Positions 59,373 to 64,000 of a stretch of DNA of 64,000 bases are shown here, piece by piece; the first letter of the stretch is position 1; each line of letters opens with the position of its first letter. The position numbers were made by a program, and so were the translations under genes. The stretch is from positions 1,116,001 to 1,180,000 of the forward strand of contig JACGCM010000440.1 in the NCBI GenBank assembly GCA_014058105.1. The letters run 5' to 3'. This DNA is from Kingdonia uniflora (taxonomy: Eukaryota > Streptophyta > Magnoliopsida > Ranunculales > Circaeasteraceae). The notes under the pieces were generated by a model. It was not told the origin of the DNA. It searched no databases and was given only the letters and a program-made list of their open reading frames with translations.

Positions 59373-60620
59373 TCAGGTATTGGGTAGTATTGTATTGTAT
59401 TGAACTACCGTTGTGAGCCTATATCTTGATCTTAAAACTAAAGAGTCTCGCGCCTAAGACTTAAAGCAAGTAGTTATAATTTATCTTCCCTGTACAGAGG
59501 CTGAATTTCCCAACTCTCCTAGGAGGGTTTTGCCAACGCTCTTGTCATTGTTTAAACAAAGTAATTTTGAGCATATGATGGAAAATAACCAATCCACCCA
59601 TGTTAGTTTTTTTATCCCATAGTACCCTTAAAAGGATGATGGAGAGGGTTAGCAATAATATCTCTTAATAGGGTTGACAGTTTCAGATTACCCCTATACA
59701 AGAAGGACTCGATGCCCTAAATCTTAGATGCCTCTCACTGGATTCGAGTTTTGAGCTTGAGACTCATCTCTCAATCGGGTGAATCCTACTTGAGGCTCTG
59801 CTGAGAGACAAAGGGTTGACATGACTCAAAAACCCACGTGAGTCCCAGCGCCTAGGTTCTGCTTGAGATGATCTACTGATAAAGTTTCTGTTTGTAACTT
59901 GGTCAATGCCCCTTCTGTTACTGCTTGGTTATTCCAAAAACCATTTGTTTGCGATTAACCCAAAATCTGTAATATCACGTTATGACTTATGATAAATCTT
60001 GCCTTTTGTTACAAAATTACAACAGTAATTGTTCCTAAATTGTGATGAACCATCAATGTGCTGCCTTGCATGATTCACATCGTATAAATTTGCAATATCT
60101 TTCCCACTTTTATGTTTTCCATACATGATTTTTTGTATAGAATAGTCATATACGGATAAATCTCAATGCACTGTATGATGTATTCTGAATTAAGATAATG
60201 TTTTCAACCATATTTAGATATCAACTAGTACTCTGTAGTTCTTTCAAGCATATTCCTCCTCTCCTAATTATTATTAATGCTCAACAGGAACAATAAGACA
60301 ATTTGATTGGCTCTTGAAGCCTGGATAGAAAAGGTGGGAACCAATCCGTAAGTGTGGTTCAATCCATTTCTTCTTCTCAAATGAAAAGGTCGGAACCAAT
60401 TCACTTTGATGAAGCCGAGACGGTTTTGTAGCTGTAAAGATTGTGTTATTAGTGCATGTGCATAGAATGTTGTATTGTAATTGTCGGAGGCTCTTTCCTC
60501 CAGAGCTGGTTCTTGTGTTATATTATGTTTGTATGCTTATGTGTCATTTCATACGTGCAATTCGTGTATCAGATATTGATTTTATTTTTAATGAAAATGC
60601 CCGCATCTTAAGTGGTCCAT
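59373..60620 (+). other. Kinesin 3' UTR, probably with one intron
   Basis: A donor-like CAG|GTATTG at 59377 and an acceptor AACAG at 60288 could remove most of this stretch, leaving a UTR that ends near AATGAAAATGC (60590-60600). This is inference from splice-like sites only. Confidence 0.35.
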
Positions 60621-61298
60621 TTGTTTCAAATGCATAAGCCTCTTATTAGTATTACCTTTACAAGATTCAGAGTTAAAGTTGGGAGAATTTTTGGTGAACT
60701 TATGCAGCTTTTGGACCTTAGCAGTCACCAATGTTCTAAACATATACATTCCAACAAAACCCACAAAGTGCCTTGCCATCCACTAGCTGAAAACAAATGG
60801 GTTGTGGAGAAGCATTGATGGTCTGCATCACTGGGCAAAATGGACATGAAATAGAACCGTGGTGCAGGTTCTTTGGGAATTAGGAATAAAGTCAGCCTTC
60901 TTCGATCGCTCAGAAAGAGACAGAAAGGCTTGTCCAGAGGCTTCAGAAAGTATGAGCTCATATCTGTTGTTAGCCTGTGTTCAAAAATTGGCATAATCAA
61001 AAACATGTTGAGGAGATTAGAAAGAGATCAAAACACTTATCGGGATATGATCGAGTCTAGTGCATGCACACTATCTCCTTAAGACAGATTCGCCCCTGCC
61101 ACAGTGCTTTGCAGGATATAATCGGCCCCTGTCTCCCAGGATACAGCGATCAGTCGCAGAAAGAAGAAAACACTTCTATCTCTCTGCCAAACGAACCTTG
61201 ATTGCGTCTATTTTATCTCTTGAAAATGACTCAAGAAACTCTGAAAAATTGATTATTAAAAAATGAAAACGAAGTTGGGTTATATAGAGTATAAGTGA
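60621..61298. other. Unassigned stretch
   Basis: Open frames exist on both strands (60873-61082 plus; 61006-60725 minus) but neither resembles a known protein and they overlap. GATTCGCCCCTG/ATCGGCCCCTG near 61088-61130 is a small direct repeat. It may be retroelement-derived. Confidence 0.3.
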
Positions 61299-61456
61299 CT
61301 CTTCACCAAGGGTCACACCTCAAGTTAGTGCCTCTTCACCAAAAGGTCACACCTCGAGTTAGTGCTTCTTCACCAAAGGTCACACCTCAAGTTAATGCCT
61401 CTTCACCAAAGGGTCACACCTCAAGTTACAACTCTTCACCAAGGGTCACACCTCAT
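61299..61456 (+). repeat. 33-bp tandem repeat, five copies
   Basis: Unit CTCTTCACCAAAGGTCACAC followed by CTCAAGTTAGTGC. Copies start at 61299, 61332, 61366, 61399 and 61432 (spacing 33, 34, 33, 33). The last copy is partial and runs into the solo-LTR-like segment. Confidence 0.9.
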
Positions 61457-61464
61457 GATGTGTC

Positions 61465-61624
61465 TGTTGGAGACAACTCAAATTACGCACATTACAACTC
61501 ATAAGTAAACTCTTACTTATAATTTAGAGTTGTGTAACCTACATACCCAATGTGGTACAAAATAAACCACTAAGATATAAACCATTCAAACTAAGGATAA
61601 AACCACAAAAAAATTTTTCCAACA
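61465..61624 (-). mobile_element. 160-bp solo-LTR-like segment
   Basis: It is bounded by TGTTGG (61465-61470) and CCAACA (61619-61624). On the minus strand it reads TGTTGGAAAAATTTTTTTGT and later GTACCACATTGGGTATG, like small copia-type LTRs. Flanking 5-bp sequences (GTGTC, ATATC) do not match, so no target duplication is visible. Confidence 0.45.
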
Positions 61625-61985
61625 ATATCCAGGTTGAGGTGAGCACTTGAGTCGCGAGGGGAGAGGGTGCTCACAGCACCACGAGGCTTTCAAATGAGGT
61701 ACTATGGATTGCTGCTTTTACGGCAAAGTTCAATCAAACAACCGTGATTTACTCTTTTTCAATCAATATCAATATCACCTCAGCTCAATATTTACAGAAC
61801 TTGCAAATTACTTGACCTTCTGTTAAAAGGAAAACTGAAATTGTATGAAATAGTAATATAAAACTCCCATAGAATATCAGCCTATAATCTCATTCAATTT
61901 CATCAAAATGCGTATTGAGACGGAGTAATCAAAATTTTCAGAAGAACTGAAAAACTCAGCTACAACAAATGAGAAAGCCTGTCTC

Positions 61986-62214
61986 TTACAAGTGATTTTT
62001 GTAATTCGCAACCAATAAACGATTTTCAGGAGAGATACTTGGCGGGACATACTTCACAAGCTTTGCTTCAAACTCATGCTCCTTGATCCACAAAAGTCTC
62101 CCCATATCAATAATGTCCTTGCACATCAACCCCAATACTGCCCTCTCGACTGCAGTCAAACTCTTCACAATTTCTTCAACCCCACTAACATTTGAAGCAG
62201 AATCTTTCTTCTCA
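61986..62214 (-). CDS. TRM13: Last exon of a TRM13-like tRNA 2'-O-methyltransferase gene (partial)
   Basis: After an acceptor (CAACAG on the minus strand, plus 62215-62220) the frame reads EKKDSASNVSGVEEIVKSL, LTAVERAVLGLMCKDIIDMG, RLLWIKEHEFEAKLVKYVPP and SISPENRLLVAN to a TAA at 61988-61986. This matches the C-terminus of TRM13-type enzymes, which methylate the ribose at position 4 of some tRNAs. The exon begins inside a codon, so upstream exons are expected at higher coordinates. None was recognised from 62215 to 64000, so either a long intron runs past the window or this is a fragment. Confidence 0.6.
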
Positions 62215-62985
62215 CTGTTGCAACAGCAGCAAGGTAACTATGTTAAATAAGGATTAAAGAGTAAAAATATAATATTCATACTGCTTGCAAGTAAGAACAG
62301 GTAGGAGTTTTCTTTTTATTTTTTTATTTTTTGGGAAAGTACAGTCATTTAGATGATTGTAGATAGGGATAAGTTTTTCTTCGACAGTAAATTGTGTGGT
62401 AAATAAAAATTAGGGACAGGATCAAAAGTGGGTCTCAGAAGTAAAATACTAAAGGAGGTAATTCCAAGTTTTCAACGAGTGATGTGGTTTGTGTTCTCTC
62501 AGAAGGCTTCCTATTTATGGAGGTTTGGGAGATAGAAATATCTATAACACCCTTGGATCTAGAGGGCCCACCAACCATCTTTGAAACAATGTGGTTGTTC
62601 TTTATCCTGCAAAAGTGTCGAACATGTGTAAGTGTACAAAGATCCTTGTTAATACTTTAGATCTCCAACCACTAGATTACTAGTGGTGAGATCACCCCTA
62701 GCTCTGTACGAGACCATAAGAAGAGGATGTTATTAGTAAAGTGTATAAGAGGCCGTAATACATTCCTGATGGGTTTACCTCTTTCATATGGGACTAAACC
62801 TTGTATTCCTCTGCTCTTATTCTTAGAATAAGGAAGGAGGGATAAAGATATTTATGGTGCAACGATTTGGGTCTACAAAATGCGCCTCATTGGCTGGCTA
62901 CTGCACCAACTGACATGAGTGCAGGCAGAGGTCCATTAAACGACATGGACTATTGTGTTGCGCCCTGAGATCCATTTTTCATGAC
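62215..62985. other. Stretch without a supported gene
   Basis: AT-rich with several T runs, no recognisable exon of the TRM13-like gene and no clear repeat. It may be intron of that gene. Confidence 0.35.
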
Positions 62986-63200
62986 TAGGGCTGCTTCTGG
63001 AACAGATCGGATCGGATCGGAAAAATGAATATTGGAAAATTTTCCAATTTTTTTCGGAAATAATTTTTTGTTCCAATTCCATTCCATGCTTTTTCGAAAA
63101 TCAGCAAACTATTCCGAAATTGGGAAGACTGGAATTTCGGGAAAATCGGAAATTCAAAAGAATTGGAAATCAAAAAAATTGGAAGAAATTGAATACGCAT
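62986..63200. mobile_element. GATCGG-rich transposon end related to 10931-11892
   Basis: GACTAGGGCTGCTTCTGGAA is followed by GATCGGATCGGATCGG and many TTCCAATT/GGAAAT/TTCGGAAA words up to about 63190. The organisation mimics the left end of the 10.9-kb TIR element. No matching right end was found before 64000. Confidence 0.4.
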
Positions 63201-64000
63201 TTTATCGATACCTACAAGTTTTTTTTTCCTTCAAGTGGAACTAATAATAATCACCATTACAACATCTTCAATAGTTTATGTATGTTTATTTTGTGTTACT
63301 TTAGAAAGAGAGGGGAAAATAGAATAAAGATAGAAGTTTTACGTTTTGGGTAAAACTTTTGATATTGACCATTTTCGGATGTTATCTTCAACTTCCTTGT
63401 GATGGGTGGTGTCAAACATAATAGGAAAAATTACATTTAGTACCTCATACTTCTAAAAACTACAACAAGACCTATTTTTGAAGTTTTGTTACATTTAATA
63501 CCCTATTGTTTTATAATGCCCGGACTATCCCTATTTTGATTTTTTAAAACACTAAATTCAATACTTCACCGGTTGTAACAGGTCCACAAAAATAGATCTT
63601 CTCCACAGTGTTTCTTCTTCCCCGGCTTATCTCTTTTCTAAGGTTTCTACAAAAACCAAAAAATATGGAACTGATGCATTATGATCTAAAAGCAAATTTA
63701 AAAAAGATTTTGATCTTGGTAGGTCTTAACCTAATATTCAATACTTACAGATCTCAAAGAGCATTGTGCATTTACTCAAACTTTGGGTTTAATGAATTGG
63801 TGATACTTGAATACCATTAATTGTTTGTGAAAGGTACTGTTCATGATCTTCTCTTTTCCTTGTAAATCATATATATTATCAATACTTAATTTGATCAAAA
63901 ACTAAAGGATACCTTTAAAACCCTATTATTCTTTATACGACCTTTTAAAATTGCATAAAGTAGTTTTGAATTCTTTTAAAATTCTATTCCCCCTTATTTT
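63201..64000. other. AT-rich stretch without a supported gene
   Basis: Several short open frames but no coding signal. CTACAACAAGACCTATTTTTG with AAGTTTTGTTACATTTAATACC (about 63440-63510) is a repeat-like phrase. Confidence 0.35.

Noticed and set aside
60725..61006. Minus-strand 93-codon ORF downstream of the kinesin gene
   Set aside because: It overlaps an equally good plus-strand frame, matches no family I know, and has no promoter or splice context.
61295..61504. Plus-strand ORF encoding repeats such as SSPKVTPQVNA
   Set aside because: It is the translation of the 33-bp tandem array; one unit is 34 bp, so the frame slips, and no gene context supports it.

Overview
This is nuclear DNA from a flowering plant, probably an asterid-type eudicot. 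The signs are AT-rich sequence, GT-AG introns, a plant-specific kinesin-12 gene of about 21 kb, and degenerate LTR retrotransposons, LINE and DNA-transposon remnants. No bacterial or organellar genes, rRNA, tRNA or CRISPR arrays were seen.

Layout. 1-138 is the 3' end of an unidentified plus-strand gene. 0.6-4.5 kb holds weak, possibly decayed minus-strand exons and CACTA-like termini. 5.6-9.3 kb is a broken Ty3/gypsy element of the Tat type (plus strand: protease, RT, RNase H, a second RNase H, integrase). It is followed by a 44-bp tandem repeat array and by the C-terminal half of an antisense coiled-coil ORF (10.1-14.5 kb, minus), which is interrupted by a 0.96-kb TIR element. 15.0-17.9 kb (plus) is the N-terminal half of a related ORF. 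18.4-18.9 kb is a small minus-strand gene with its own TATA box. 20.7-26.0 kb (plus) is a long copy of the antisense-ORF family. 26.4-32.6 kb is a second Tat-type element on the minus strand, facing the first. 33.1-34.5 kb carries a 184-bp duplication and many CGACAATT-type motifs. 35.1-38.0 kb carries a broken Myb/SANT-like transposon-type gene.

38.5-59.4 kb is the main intact gene: a POK1/POK2-like kinesin-12 (KIN-12C/D). I reconstructed 33 exons giving 2,018 residues, in frame throughout. Its introns hold an antisense Ty1/copia remnant, LTR fragments, an antisense LINE fragment, and a composite LTR structure with a 78-bp near-perfect palindrome flanked by a 5-bp target-site duplication. 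Beyond it lie a 33-bp tandem repeat, a 160-bp solo-LTR-like segment, the last exon of a TRM13-like tRNA methyltransferase gene (minus) and a GATCGG-rich transposon end.

The most unusual system is the pair of convergent Tat-type elements, each with an antisense, intron-containing coiled-coil ORF behind integrase. Two copies share an intron at the same place, and the first element's antisense ORF looks split by an inversion. All gene models are read by eye; names rest on remembered family motifs.
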